Below, piece after piece: positions 17,277 to 26,429 of a stretch of DNA of 64,000 nucleotides. A program made the position numbers and the translations under genes. Numbering within the stretch: the stretch's first letter is position 1; each line of letters opens with the position of its first letter. The DNA is from Lachnoclostridium sp. An76. Its GTDB lineage: Bacteria > Bacillota > Clostridia > Lachnospirales > Lachnospiraceae. The notes beneath the pieces were generated by a model, which saw nothing but the letters and a program-made list of their open reading frames with translations, did no database searches and was not told where the DNA came from. The stretch lies in the NCBI RefSeq assembly GCF_002161355.1, contig NZ_NFHL01000001.1, positions 62,001 to 126,000 on the forward strand, in the 5' to 3' direction.

Positions 17277-18548
17277 TTGAAAAAGAAAAAGCGAGTGATT
17301 TTTCACGTTGATGTTAATTCGGCATACTTGAGCTGGGAAGCAGTGTACCGACTTCATCACCTGGGCGGGCACACAGATCTGCGTGAGCAGGTCTCCGCAG
17401 TAGGCGGGGACGCGGCGCTGCGGCACGGGATCATCCTGGCGAAATCGATCCCGGCAAAGCGGTATGGTATCCGGACCGGCGAAACGATCGTGGAGGCGCG
17501 GAGAAAGTGCCCGGATCTGATCCTTGTCCCGCCCAATTACGGGCTGTATGAGAAATGTTCGGCTGCGTTTATGGACATTCTGAGACAGTACTCGCCGGAT
17601 GTAGAACAGTATTCCGTGGACGAGGCATTCGTGGACATGAGCGGGACAGAAGGGCTGTGGGGCGGCGCTAAGAGCGCTGCCGAGCGGATCAAGAATCAGA
17701 TCCGGGATACGCTTGGATTTACAGTTAATATCGGGATCTCGGAAAATAAACTGCTGGCAAAGATGGCGTCCGACTTCCGCAAGCCGGACCGGGTCCACAC
17801 TCTGTGGAAGGAAGAGATACCGGAGAAAATGTGGGGGCTTCCTGTCATCGACCTGTTTTTCGCAGGGCGGGCGACCGCAGATAAGCTGTTCCGGCTTGGC
17901 ATCCGGACTGTGGGAGAACTGGCCCATGCGGACCCGGCGCTCCTGAAACTGCACCTGAAGAAGCACGGCGAGGTGATATGGGCGTTTGCAAACGGGATGG
18001 ATGTGTCGGTCGTCCAGTCGGAACCGCCGGCGAATAAAGGATACGGCAATTCGACGACCATTGCCTTCGATGTGACAGACGCTTCCACGGCAAAGCTGGT
18101 CCTTCTGGCGCTGGCGGAGACCGTGGGGACCCGGCTGCGGGAGGCGCAGGTGAGGGCGGAAGTGATCGCAGTCGGGATCAAGTCCTCTGATTTTAGTTAT
18201 AAGAGTCATCAGATGATACTGAAAAACGCCACGGACATTACGTCGGAAATACACAAGTATGCCTGCAGGCTTTTTGATGAGCTGTGGGACGGCGCGCCTA
18301 TCCGGCATCTCGGGCTCCACACGAGCCGCATCCGGGACGGTGTGGATATGAGGCAGATGGATCTGTTCGACGAGACGGATTATGAGAAGCTTAAGAAAAG
18401 AGACGCTGCTGTGGACCAGATCCGCAGAAGGTACGGCATCGACTCCGTGAAGCGGGCGGCGTTTACAGAATGTCCCATCGATCATATGAGCGGCGGGATT
18501 TCCCGGGAGAAACGGTCAGTGGACTATACAAAGATCAGGGTATCATAA
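17277..18548 (+). CDS. Y-family DNA polymerase (DinB/UmuC-like)
   Basis: Translesion polymerase of 423 residues. Catalytic motifs are HVDVNSAYLSW (first metal-binding aspartate) and YSVDEAFVDM (aspartate-glutamate pair), with a helix-hairpin-helix region LFRLGIRTVGELA and a C-terminal little-finger domain. The start is TTG at 17277, preceded by AGAGGAGG at about ten bases; no in-frame ATG lies near. It is longer than classical DinB. A small gene follows after 60 bases and probably belongs to the same transcript. SOS control is likely from the family, but I did not identify a LexA box. Confidence 0.88.
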   Translation: MKKKKRVIFHVDVNSAYLSWEAVYRLHHLGGHTDLREQVSAVGGDAALRHGIILAKSIPAKRYGIRTGETIVEARRKCPDLILVPPNYGLYEKCSAAFMDILRQYSPDVEQYSVDEAFVDMSGTEGLWGGAKSAAERIKNQIRDTLGFTVNIGISENKLLAKMASDFRKPDRVHTLWKEEIPEKMWGLPVIDLFFAGRATADKLFRLGIRTVGELAHADPALLKLHLKKHGEVIWAFANGMDVSVVQSEPPANKGYGNSTTIAFDVTDASTAKLVLLALAETVGTRLREAQVRAEVIAVGIKSSDFSYKSHQMILKNATDITSEIHKYACRLFDELWDGAPIRHLGLHTSRIRDGVDMRQMDLFDETDYEKLKKRDAAVDQIRRRYGIDSVKRAAFTECPIDHMSGGISREKRSVDYTKIRVS

Positions 18549-18607
18549 AAGGAAGGGAACACGACACTTACAGCGGGGAAATACAGACAGTACAGAGGTG
18601 AGCAAAA

Positions 18608-18931
18608 ATGAGCATGGGGATCGGGACAAATGCCCGGAAGCCGGATGAAGGAAAACTGAAGAGGGAGAACCTGCGTGAGGTCGCCTGCGGAGTGTGGTTT
18701 ACGAGCACCGGGACAGCAATGCCGAAGATGATCAAATATGAGGACGACGAGGGGATGATCCGCAGCGTCGGGCAGATCCATGTGCAGACGAGGGAGAAGA
18801 AGTATTACTGCGGCATCCCCATCCATGAGTACCGGTGCAGCACAGTGGCGCAGGGGCAGGAATACCTTTTCCGTCTGTATTATTATGCAGAAGAAAACCA
18901 GTGGAAATTAAGCTGGGAGAGCGGAACGTGA
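18608..18931 (+). CDS. Small hypothetical protein downstream of the Y-family polymerase
   Basis: A 107-residue soluble protein with GAGGTGAG before the ATG. It has a mixed strand pattern with two cysteines in the middle (EVACGVWFTS, YYCGIPIHEYRC) and an aromatic C-terminus (YLFRLYYYAEENQWKLSW). I do not recognise a family. It lies 59 bases downstream of the polymerase on the same strand, so a role alongside translesion synthesis is possible but inferred only from position. Confidence 0.6.
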   Translation: MSMGIGTNARKPDEGKLKRENLREVACGVWFTSTGTAMPKMIKYEDDEGMIRSVGQIHVQTREKKYYCGIPIHEYRCSTVAQGQEYLFRLYYYAEENQWKLSWESGT

Positions 18932-19044
18932 GTGACAGACCTGTTATCTAGGGGTAGAATAATAAGAGAGAGATCAATAAGAAAAATATAAATGAGAAAA
19001 ATATATACAAAAGAACATTTAAGCGGGAGGGAACGGAGAAGATC

Positions 19045-19536
19045 ATGTGCGGGCGGTATTATGTGGATGAGGAAACAGCGAAGGAGATCCGGCGGCTGGT
19101 GCTGAAGCTGGATCAGAGATTTCAGGAAAAATCGGATCAGAATATGGCGCGGAAAATGGATCAGAATATGGCGAGAAAAATGAACCGGAATATGGCGCGG
19201 GAAGCGGAGCGGAAGATGGATGCAGAGGCATTTTACGGAGCTGCAGGAAGAATTGGGGCTGTCTTCCCGTCGCAGAAAGCCACGGTGATCATGGAAAGGG
19301 AACGTCATCTGGAGGCGGAGCGGATGCTATGGGGCTTCCCGCGGTTTGACGGCAGAGGTCTCCTGATCAACGCCAGAGCGGAAACCGCCGCAGAGCGCCG
19401 TACTTTCCGGGAGAGTGTCCTGCACAGGAGATGCGTGATCCCGGCAAAGGGATTCTGGGAGTGGAACAAGTCGAAAGAGAAATCCTGCACAAAACGCCCG
19501 TACTTCTGGAACGGGAAGCGGAATATGAACAGATGA
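19045..19536 (+). pseudogene. SRAP/YedK-type abasic-site protein, 3'-truncated
   Basis: SRAP-family proteins crosslink to abasic sites in single-stranded DNA through Cys2. This frame begins MCGRYYVDEE with Cys2 in place and continues with LINARAETAAERRTF and CVIPAKGFWEW, which keeps the conserved asparagine and glutamate. After KSKEKS it shifts to unrelated residues and stops at 163, so the region with the conserved histidine (usually an HDRMP-type motif) is missing. Between residues 31 and 54 three 8-residue repeats (QNMARKM-like) are inserted. Probably inactive. Confidence 0.7.
19135..19206 (+). repeat. Three-copy 24-bp in-frame tandem repeat
   Basis: Units begin at 19135, 19159 and 19183, each reading roughly GAT CAG AAT ATG GCG plus three codons. 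Because the period is 24 bases the repeat keeps the SRAP frame and encodes three copies of an eight-residue helical unit. Confidence 0.8.
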
Positions 19537-19651
19537 GCCTGTTTTAGCTTTGTATCTGAGGCATTTTATGGTAAACTGGTACGGTAGGCGGCAGTGGACG
19601 AACTGCTGCGCCAGAAGAAATTTACGGAATGATATATGAAGGAGTCAGATT

Positions 19652-21136
19652 ATGCCAGTTTATGATTTTAATAATTCTCCGGCAGGTTCCAAAGAGCCTG
19701 TCTGCACCTATACGGTTTTCTATACAAATGAGCCCGAAGCGTCCGCGGAACATCCGCTTCTCGTCCTTGACAACAGCGCCGGGGAGCTGAAACACCATTC
19801 CAATGGTGTGTTCACAAACCCGATCCGTCGGACAGCTTTTGAGTTCCAGGGGGAGGACGGCGCGGTCAGCGCGGATATCCTGCGGATCGACGCCCGGTTC
19901 GTAAGCCTGCTGAAATGGATGGGGGAGAACCACATCAATGTGCGCCTCTCCGGCGCGGCGCGCGGCAATGAGTATGCGGTGTATAAAATCCGCGAAATCG
20001 CTTTCGGCGGCGGGGTGAAGCTCTCCGCGGAGGACGGATTTCTCCAGTTCATGATCGAGCGTCTTCTCTCCAGCGACGCGCCCTCCGAAGAAGTGCCGGA
20101 TGAGGACGAGGAGGAGACCGGCGACAGCATGAAGCTGACAAGCATCCAGAGCATTACGGATTTCATGACCTGTGCGGGAAGGACACTGCCGGACAATATC
20201 CGCCTCTGGGCGCGGCGAAATCTTGCGGTGGCGCGCTCACATGAGGTGTCCGCAGAAGAGCGCCGCCACGCCCAGCGCGCGCTGTCTATCATGATGAATA
20301 TCCAGTGGAAGGGAAATTATTTCCCGCCGGTGGACCCTGACGAGGCGCGCCGGATACTGGACGAAGAGCTGTACGGCATGGAATCTGTGAAGCAGAGGAT
20401 CATTGAGACTATCATCCAGATCAACCGCACCCATACCCTGCCGGCTTACGGGCTTCTCCTGATCGGTCCTGCAGGTACGGGAAAGTCTCAGATCGCCTAC
20501 GCAGTGGCGCGGATTTTAAAGCTGCCGTGGACGACCCTGGACATGAGTTCCATCAACGACCCGGAGCAGCTTACCGGAAGCTCCCGGATCTATGCAAACG
20601 CAAAGCCGGGCATCATCATGGAGGCATTCTCCATGGCGGGCGAGTCCAACCTTGTGTTTATCATCAATGAGCTGGACAAGGCGGCCGCGGGAAAAGGAAA
20701 CGGCAATCCGGCGGACGTACTGCTGACCCTGCTGGACAACCTTGGATTTACCGACAATTATATCGAGTGTATGATCCCCACAGTAGGCGTGTACCCCATC
20801 GCCACTGCCAATGACAAGGATCAGATCAGCGCGCCGCTCATGTCCAGGTTTGCGGTGATCGAAATCCCGGACTACACTGCGGAAGAAAAGAAGGTCATCT
20901 TCTCCAAATACGCGCTCCCGAAAGTGCTGAAACGGATCGGCATGCAGGAGAAGGAGTGTACCCTGACTCCGGACGGGCTGGACGCGGTCATTGACCTGCA
21001 CAGAAACACAAGCGGAATCCGCGACCTGGAGCAGGCGGCAGAGCACATCGCGGCGAATGCGCTGTACCAGATCGAGGTGGATCATGTGGAGTCCGTGACA
21101 TTTGACGGGGCGATGGTGAGAGCGCTGCTTTCCTGA
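19652..21136 (+). CDS. Lon-like AAA+ ATPase without protease domain
   Basis: A 494-residue protein. Residues 1-150 form an uncharacterised mixed domain. An acidic linker (PDEDEEETGD) follows, then an AAA+ module from about residue 230 that starts like Lon (ELYGMESVKQRIIETI). Walker A is GPAGTGKS. The Walker B position reads LVFIINELDKA, with asparagine-glutamate where Lon has aspartate-glutamate. Sensor-1 is ATANDKD and the sensor-2 region is TSGIRDLEQAAEH. There is no serine protease domain. A GGAG site precedes the ATG. The following two small genes are close and co-directional. Probably an unfoldase or remodelling ATPase; substrate unknown. Confidence 0.75.
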   Translation: MPVYDFNNSPAGSKEPVCTYTVFYTNEPEASAEHPLLVLDNSAGELKHHSNGVFTNPIRRTAFEFQGEDGAVSADILRIDARFVSLLKWMGENHINVRLSGAARGNEYAVYKIREIAFGGGVKLSAEDGFLQFMIERLLSSDAPSEEVPDEDEEETGDSMKLTSIQSITDFMTCAGRTLPDNIRLWARRNLAVARSHEVSAEERRHAQRALSIMMNIQWKGNYFPPVDPDEARRILDEELYGMESVKQRIIETIIQINRTHTLPAYGLLLIGPAGTGKSQIAYAVARILKLPWTTLDMSSINDPEQLTGSSRIYANAKPGIIMEAFSMAGESNLVFIINELDKAAAGKGNGNPADVLLTLLDNLGFTDNYIECMIPTVGVYPIATANDKDQISAPLMSRFAVIEIPDYTAEEKKVIFSKYALPKVLKRIGMQEKECTLTPDGLDAVIDLHRNTSGIRDLEQAAEHIAANALYQIEVDHVESVTFDGAMVRALLS

Positions 21137-21213
21137 AATAAACCCGGGGATGCATCCGGAACAGGTGTGCAGTTGATTGATGAAAAGATTCTTGCGGTAA
21201 GAGGTGTGATGAA

Positions 21214-21669
21214 ATGAGCAGGATCAGGATTATAAAGAAAAACGATGAATACAGCTCCGAGTACGAGGTCGGAGATATTTTTGAGATCCGGGGGACATGG
21301 TACGGCGGCGTACATATCACGGGGAAATCCGGCGTTCCGGTCTCTCTGGACAAAGGAGAGTATCAGGAGCTGGACACAGAACCCGAACCGGAGACAGAAG
21401 AGGAAGAGTTGAAAAGGGATATCTGTGTTGGCGATATTGTGCAGCATTTTAAGAGGGAGTGGGTGTCCGCCGACACCTCGGAATATCTGTATAAAGTGCT
21501 TGCCTTCGCCCACCACACGGAAACCGGGGAGCGGCTGGTCATCTACCAGGCGCTCTACGCGCCGTTCAAGGTGTGCGCAAGACCCTACGCCATGTTCATG
21601 AGCGGGGTGGACAGGGAAAAGTATCCGGACATCCGGCAGAAATACCGGTTCGAGAAAGTAAAGGTGTGA
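21214..21669 (+). CDS. DUF1653-domain protein with extra N-terminal domain
   Basis: A 151-residue soluble protein. The C-terminal half (from about residue 70: [12 protein letters not shown] through [18 protein letters not shown]) matches DUF1653, a small beta-rich domain of unknown function. The N-terminal 55 residues form a separate strand-rich segment, joined by an acidic linker ([10 protein letters not shown]). It lies 77 bases after the AAA+ gene and four bases before the next gene, which suggests one transcript. Confidence 0.7.
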   Translation: MSRIRIIKKNDEYSSEYEVGDIFEIRGTWYGGVHITGKSGVPVSLDKGEYQELDTEPEPETEEEELKRDICVGDIVQHFKREWVSADTSEYLYKVLAFAHHTETGERLVIYQALYAPFKVCARPYAMFMSGVDREKYPDIRQKYRFEKVKV

Positions 21670-21673
21670 GAAG

Positions 21674-21946
21674 ATGGCGTCAGAGAGAACGGACGAACTG
21701 TACAGGCTTCTGCTGGAGAGGGGCTATCCGAAGGAGTTCTGCGCGGAGATCGCGTATAAAAATATGAACACGGATTACACCGCCACAAGGATGATCGGGT
21801 ATCTCTACCGTGTGACAAACCCGAGACTCGAGGATCTGGTGGATGAGATGCTGGCAATCTTAAGCGACAGGGATGAGATTATGCGGAAGAAAGAGATGGA
21901 GCATGCCCAGGCGGTGATCAATGACATCTATAATAACGGGCTGTAA
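21674..21946 (+). CDS. Small helical hypothetical protein
   Basis: A 90-residue, mainly helical, charged protein (ERTDELYRLLLERGYPKEFC at the N-terminus). It starts four bases after the DUF1653 gene, with GTGTGAGAAG as a weak ribosome site, and is therefore likely read by coupling. Genes of this type commonly accompany small regulatory or AAA-associated proteins in clostridia, but I cannot name a family. Confidence 0.6.
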   Translation: MASERTDELYRLLLERGYPKEFCAEIAYKNMNTDYTATRMIGYLYRVTNPRLEDLVDEMLAILSDRDEIMRKKEMEHAQAVINDIYNNGL

Positions 21947-21995
21947 AGGCGGGAGTTTGGTTTCAGGATATTTCAGAGATATGGAGGCGGATGCG

Positions 21996-22415
21996 ATGAG
22001 CGGACTGCAGAGATTTACAGATGCGCAGAAAATGGACTTTGACACCGCGCTGGCGGAAATTCGGAATGGACGTAAAGAGAGCCACTGGATGTGGTATATC
22101 TTCCCGCAGCTTTGCGGGCTTGGATTCAGCAGCATGTCAGAGTATTACGGGATAAAAGATCTGAAGGAAGCGGAGGATTTCCTGAATGACCCGTATCTGG
22201 GTGGAAATTTGAGGACAATCAGCAGGGCTCTGCTGGAACTGAAGACCGATGATCCCCATCAGGTGTTCGGAAGCCCGGATGACCTGAAGCTGCTTTCGTG
22301 CATGACACTGTTTGAGGCTGCAGAGGGGAGAGGCGGAGTATTTACGAAGGTGATTGAGAAGTATTATAAGGGAAGACGGGATCAGAAGACGGAGAAGATG
22401 CTGGGGAGAGGATAA
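21996..22415 (+). CDS. DUF1810 family protein
   Basis: A 139-residue protein of the DUF1810 family (function unknown). Conserved features are LQRFTDAQ, the tract ESHWMWYIFPQLCGLGFSSM, YYGIKDL and DDLKLLSCMTLF. The start at 21996 is set by GGAGGCGG eight bases upstream; an earlier in-frame ATG lacks a site. It is the last gene before a sharp shift to AT-rich sequence. The following 244 bases, up to 22659, contain no gene I can support. Confidence 0.82.
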   Translation: MSGLQRFTDAQKMDFDTALAEIRNGRKESHWMWYIFPQLCGLGFSSMSEYYGIKDLKEAEDFLNDPYLGGNLRTISRALLELKTDDPHQVFGSPDDLKLLSCMTLFEAAEGRGGVFTKVIEKYYKGRRDQKTEKMLGRG

Positions 22416-22659
22416 GAGAAAAAAGAGAAAATGATGGTCTAATCGATGACGTGGAATTTTAAATGTCGACGACTGAAAAAGAGTTGTAGATATGTTAACC
22501 TAAGAAAGTTGATATCATGAGCGTATGAGAGTGGATACAGAATTTAGTTTAAAGCGTAGGTATTATATGCGTTTAAAAAGAGACATCAATTAAAAAAGAG
22601 CGGTGATGTGGATTTATTATATATTTAAATTATTACTACATTGATATAGAGGAGTACAT

Positions 22660-23475
22660 ATGAATTATATTGATCAAGGAACCGTTATTTATGGTATGCG
22701 TTCCGAAAAATATCCAGAGAAGATGTGTTATGCAATTATTATTTCGGCAAGATGTGATATATCAAATGATAAAATATCAAAATTATACTATTTAACTGCT
22801 GTAAATGCGAGAGAATGGTTTTGTACCGAAAATGGTTTTAATGAAGTCTATAGTAAAGTGCTTGAGGACAAAAAGAAAAACTTTAAAAATAGTAATAAAA
22901 AGTACAAAATTAATTTTGACCTTCTTTTGACAATGCCTTATGAAACAGCTGTAATAGTTCTTGAAAAGAATGAAAAAAATGAGAAAAAGAGAGCAAATTT
23001 AATAGGTAGTTTTACTGAAATATATCAGTATGTGGGTCCTTTAAATTTTGATAGTAGAAGAAAATTTGTTAAAACAAATTCTTCACCTGCGGTTAAATTT
23101 TTAGATAAAATTGTTAAGGGGCATATTAATCACTATTTTTTCTTGCCTAAAAGAGTATACGAAAATAGTGAAATAGGAAATGATGGACTTATTGTTGATT
23201 TGCAGGAAATTGGAATACTGTCAATGTATGATGCAAAATGTTTAAAAAGTCCAGGAATAGATTTTCAGATACTTTCTGAGATGGATACTAGTGAACAGGA
23301 AAGATTAACTAAAACTTATTGGCTTGAGAATTGCGATGATTTTGTAGAAATAGAGGGAGTGGTTCGTTCTCCTTGGTGTGAACTCCTTATGCAAAGATTT
23401 TCCAATGATTTTATTAGAATAGGTGTTGACGGAACTAACGAACATGATTATAAAGAGTTAATAAATCAAATGTAG
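22660..23475 (+). CDS. Unknown protein paired with an SF1 helicase
   Basis: A 271-residue, probably cytoplasmic protein encoded in strongly AT-rich DNA unlike the preceding genes. Visible features are an N-terminal strand region with AIIISARCDISNDK, a lysine/asparagine-rich middle, and HINHYFFLPKRVY. I do not recognise a characterised family. AGAGGAG precedes the ATG. It ends 16 bases before the helicase gene, so the two form an operon. The composition and the defence-like neighbours suggest horizontal acquisition; the proposed defence role is inference. Confidence 0.7.
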   Translation: MNYIDQGTVIYGMRSEKYPEKMCYAIIISARCDISNDKISKLYYLTAVNAREWFCTENGFNEVYSKVLEDKKKNFKNSNKKYKINFDLLLTMPYETAVIVLEKNEKNEKKRANLIGSFTEIYQYVGPLNFDSRRKFVKTNSSPAVKFLDKIVKGHINHYFFLPKRVYENSEIGNDGLIVDLQEIGILSMYDAKCLKSPGIDFQILSEMDTSEQERLTKTYWLENCDDFVEIEGVVRSPWCELLMQRFSNDFIRIGVDGTNEHDYKELINQM

Positions 23476-23491
23476 AAAGGATGGAAAAACT

Positions 23492-25792
23492 GTGATAAAA
23501 TATTTACTTTTTGATCAACGAGCAATTTCACTTATAGTAAGTAGGAGTACTTTGCAAAGTGTTGAGTATAATCAAGGAATGAGATTGGTACAACATATTT
23601 GTGGAAAAGGAAATTCAGAAATACTTGAAGATGTTTATATTGAATATACTAAAGATGGAATACTTTTTGTAGGTAAGAAAACTGATTCGGATCAGACAGA
23701 AAAGGGAGATAGAATTTTCTGCGTAGACTTGACAACATGTAACATCTTATCGGAGGAAAGTAATCCGGCAAACTTGCTTATTGTAATGCAAAAAGTTTTT
23801 AGAACGGCTTTAAAGATTTGGAATAGGCAACCCTTTTCTTCGTCAGAACGAATAAATCAGACAAAGTCAATAGTGTTTCCGTTTGTAATTCCAGATCGAC
23901 GGAGACTTGTAATAGAAAGATCAAATAATGTTGATCGTTTGATGAAAAGGAATATCTGTTTTCCTCTGTTAGCATATAAGTATAGTTCTGAAGATCCCCA
24001 TGGCGAAGAAAAAGTTGATACTTCAATTTTAGCAAAAGCAGGGGAAGAATATATTGCGAAAAGGTATCAAATACAAGGACTATTTCCTGTTACAGAAACA
24101 TATACTAATACTGATTCAACATCAGCATTAGGACAGACTGTGGGGGGAAAATTGGAGAGAAAAGACAACTTTGCATATTGGAATTATAGAACCCAATATA
24201 AAAATCTTACAGAATCTCAAAAATATATTGTTGATTATGATAATTTAGATCGGCCTTTAAGAATTGACGGGGCAGCGGGAACCGGTAAGACTTTATCTTT
24301 ATTAATGAGGGCTTACAGACTTCTTGTTTCTTATAAAGAAAAAAAGCAGCCATACCGAATTATATTTTTTTCTCACAGTGTATCAACTTGTGAACAAGGA
24401 AAAGAGATTTTTAGTAACTATCCTTTGGGTACAAGTTTTATGGATCCTTCAAGTAAACAAACTATTAGATTTACGACTCTTTTAGAATTTTGTGAGAAAT
24501 TTTCGGAAATAGAAAGTACATCAGTTTTAGACTATGATGCAGGAAATGCAAAAAGCTATCAATTACAATTAATTCAGCAAGTTTTGGAAGAAGCAAAGAA
24601 TAATTATACTATAAATACATATTTACCATTACTATCAAATAATATTCAAGAGGTTTTTTCTGATTTAACAGAAGGTTCTATACAGAGTGTCTGTTCGATT
24701 TTACAACATGAATTTAGTATACAAATTAAAGGAAGAACAGACTGTACATTAGAAAAATATATTGAATTACCGTCAATTCAAAACGGATTATTATGTGAAA
24801 GTAAGACAGATAAAGAATTTATTTTCCGTTTATTTACGGAATATCAAAAGATTTTGAATACTTATAATAATTTTGATGTAGATGATGTTATTTTAGAAAC
24901 TTTATCGAGAATGAATGCACCGGTTTGGAGACGTTTAAGATTTGAAGAGGGGTATGATTACATTTTTGTAGATGAGATGCATTTGTTTAATATAAATGAA
25001 CAAAGTGTATTTCACTTTTTGACCAAAGATTATAATAAAAAGGATATTCCTATATGTTTTGCGCTAGACTACTGTCAAGCTATAGGTGACAGAGGGAATA
25101 CTACAAATGATTATATAGAAAACGCATTTGGAAAAATTGAAAAAAAGAAATATCATACGGTATTTAGAAATAGTCCTCAAATTGCTAATTTTTGTGCGTC
25201 TATTGCGGCTTCAGGGGTACTTATGTTTCAAAAATCATTTGTGAATCCGTATGATACAGCACAAAATAATTTTACAATGCAAGAAGAAAAGAAGGCTCAG
25301 GATACACCGAGATTATACATGTTTAAAAATGATGATGCAATGCTGACGGCATTAGGCACCCAATTGGATGAATTAATGAGAAGTTTGCAGTGCAAAAAAA
25401 GGGAAATAGCTATTATTTCATTTGTATCTCAATTAGCATCTGCAGAGGGGGCAAAAATAGTATCTGAACGTATCAAAAAGAAAATAAGATTTGTTGATGA
25501 CTACTGTAGTGTTCCAGAAAATGAATTTATACTTACTTCGCCATATTCTATTAATGGTCTGGAATTTCAAGCTGTAATTTTACTGGGAGTAGATGAAGGT
25601 CGTGTTCCACAGACAATAGGAACTAACGATATATCACAACATTTTGTGAAATATTCGGCATACAATTTATTGTATTTATCTGCATCTAGGGCAAAATATT
25701 GCTTAAAAATTATGGGGAGTTTATTAAATGGACGATCATCGTGTCTTGAACATTCCATTGAAGCTGGGTATTTAAAAGTATCGGAACAATAA
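23492..25792 (+). CDS. UvrD-like superfamily 1 helicase with unique N-terminal domain
   Basis: A 766-residue protein starting at GTG 23492 after GAAAGGATGG. Residues 1-240 are an unassigned domain. Helicase motifs follow: Walker A DGAAGTGKT (about residues 257-265), motif II DYIFVDEMHLF (about 488), motif III-like FALDYCQAIGD, motif IV-like VFRNSPQIANF and a C-terminal motif VI LYLSASRAKYCL. The order is UvrD/Rep-like and no separate nuclease motif is evident. AT-rich and operonic with the preceding unknown gene. Gabija also uses a UvrD-like helicase, but with an OLD-family nuclease partner, which is not what precedes it here. Confidence 0.8.
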   Translation: MIKYLLFDQRAISLIVSRSTLQSVEYNQGMRLVQHICGKGNSEILEDVYIEYTKDGILFVGKKTDSDQTEKGDRIFCVDLTTCNILSEESNPANLLIVMQKVFRTALKIWNRQPFSSSERINQTKSIVFPFVIPDRRRLVIERSNNVDRLMKRNICFPLLAYKYSSEDPHGEEKVDTSILAKAGEEYIAKRYQIQGLFPVTETYTNTDSTSALGQTVGGKLERKDNFAYWNYRTQYKNLTESQKYIVDYDNLDRPLRIDGAAGTGKTLSLLMRAYRLLVSYKEKKQPYRIIFFSHSVSTCEQGKEIFSNYPLGTSFMDPSSKQTIRFTTLLEFCEKFSEIESTSVLDYDAGNAKSYQLQLIQQVLEEAKNNYTINTYLPLLSNNIQEVFSDLTEGSIQSVCSILQHEFSIQIKGRTDCTLEKYIELPSIQNGLLCESKTDKEFIFRLFTEYQKILNTYNNFDVDDVILETLSRMNAPVWRRLRFEEGYDYIFVDEMHLFNINEQSVFHFLTKDYNKKDIPICFALDYCQAIGDRGNTTNDYIENAFGKIEKKKYHTVFRNSPQIANFCASIAASGVLMFQKSFVNPYDTAQNNFTMQEEKKAQDTPRLYMFKNDDAMLTALGTQLDELMRSLQCKKREIAIISFVSQLASAEGAKIVSERIKKKIRFVDDYCSVPENEFILTSPYSINGLEFQAVILLGVDEGRVPQTIGTNDISQHFVKYSAYNLLYLSASRAKYCLKIMGSLLNGRSSCLEHSIEAGYLKVSEQ

Positions 25793-25835
25793 AGTGATTA
25801 GAAAGTAAGTTTATATACTATTATTAAGGGGCTTT

Positions 25836-26429
25836 ATGACTATATTTAAAACACTAACATACTACAACACCCACGCCCAATCCTTCACCCAATCCACTCT
25901 CAATGTAGACTTCACTGCCATCCAGAACAAATTCCTGGACAAACTCCCTGCCGGGGCTTTCATCCTGGACTTCGGCTGCGGATCTGGTCGTGACACCCGT
26001 TATTTTCTTGACCAGGGCTATCGTGTGGAAGCTATAGACGGCTCTGTAGAGTTGTGCCGCCTGGCCGGAGAATACACAGGGATTGAAGTGAAATGCATGC
26101 TTTTCCAGGAGCTGCAGGATACAGACAGATATGATGCTGTCTGGGCGTGTTCATCGATCCTGCATCTTACATACGATGATCTGATTACAGTGCTGGAAAA
26201 GATTGCACGCGCGCTGAAGGACAGAGGGCTGCTTTATACTTCGTTTAAGTACGGGACGGAAGAAGGGGAGAGGAACGGACGGTATTTTACGGATATGACA
26301 GAAGAAAAACTGGCTGGGCTTTTGGAAAAGGCTCCTGATTTTGAGATTGAGGAGCAGTGGATCACTTCTGATGTGCGTCCGGGACGGGGAGAAGAAAAAT
26401 GGCTGAATCTTTTTCTGAGAAAGAAATAG
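25836..26429 (+). CDS. Class I SAM-dependent methyltransferase
   Basis: A 197-residue Rossmann-fold methyltransferase. Motif I is ILDFGCGSGRDTRYF (residues about 43-57), followed by the acidic tip in VEAIDGS. The post-motif segment WACSSILHLTYDDL resembles TehB-like small-molecule methyltransferases. There is no DNA-recognition domain and no NPPY/DPPY motif, so it is not an obvious DNA modification enzyme. The 3' end overlaps the nuclease-helicase start by 31 bases, which implies tight co-expression. Composition is mixed: the 5' end is AT-rich like the preceding pair, then base use returns toward the chromosome average. Confidence 0.82.
   Translation: MTIFKTLTYYNTHAQSFTQSTLNVDFTAIQNKFLDKLPAGAFILDFGCGSGRDTRYFLDQGYRVEAIDGSVELCRLAGEYTGIEVKCMLFQELQDTDRYDAVWACSSILHLTYDDLITVLEKIARALKDRGLLYTSFKYGTEEGERNGRYFTDMTEEKLAGLLEKAPDFEIEEQWITSDVRPGRGEEKWLNLFLRKK

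Noticed and set aside
23492..25792. Identification of the SF1 helicase as GajB of a Gabija system
   Set aside because: The adjacent 271-residue gene shows neither the ATPase nor the TOPRIM features of GajA.
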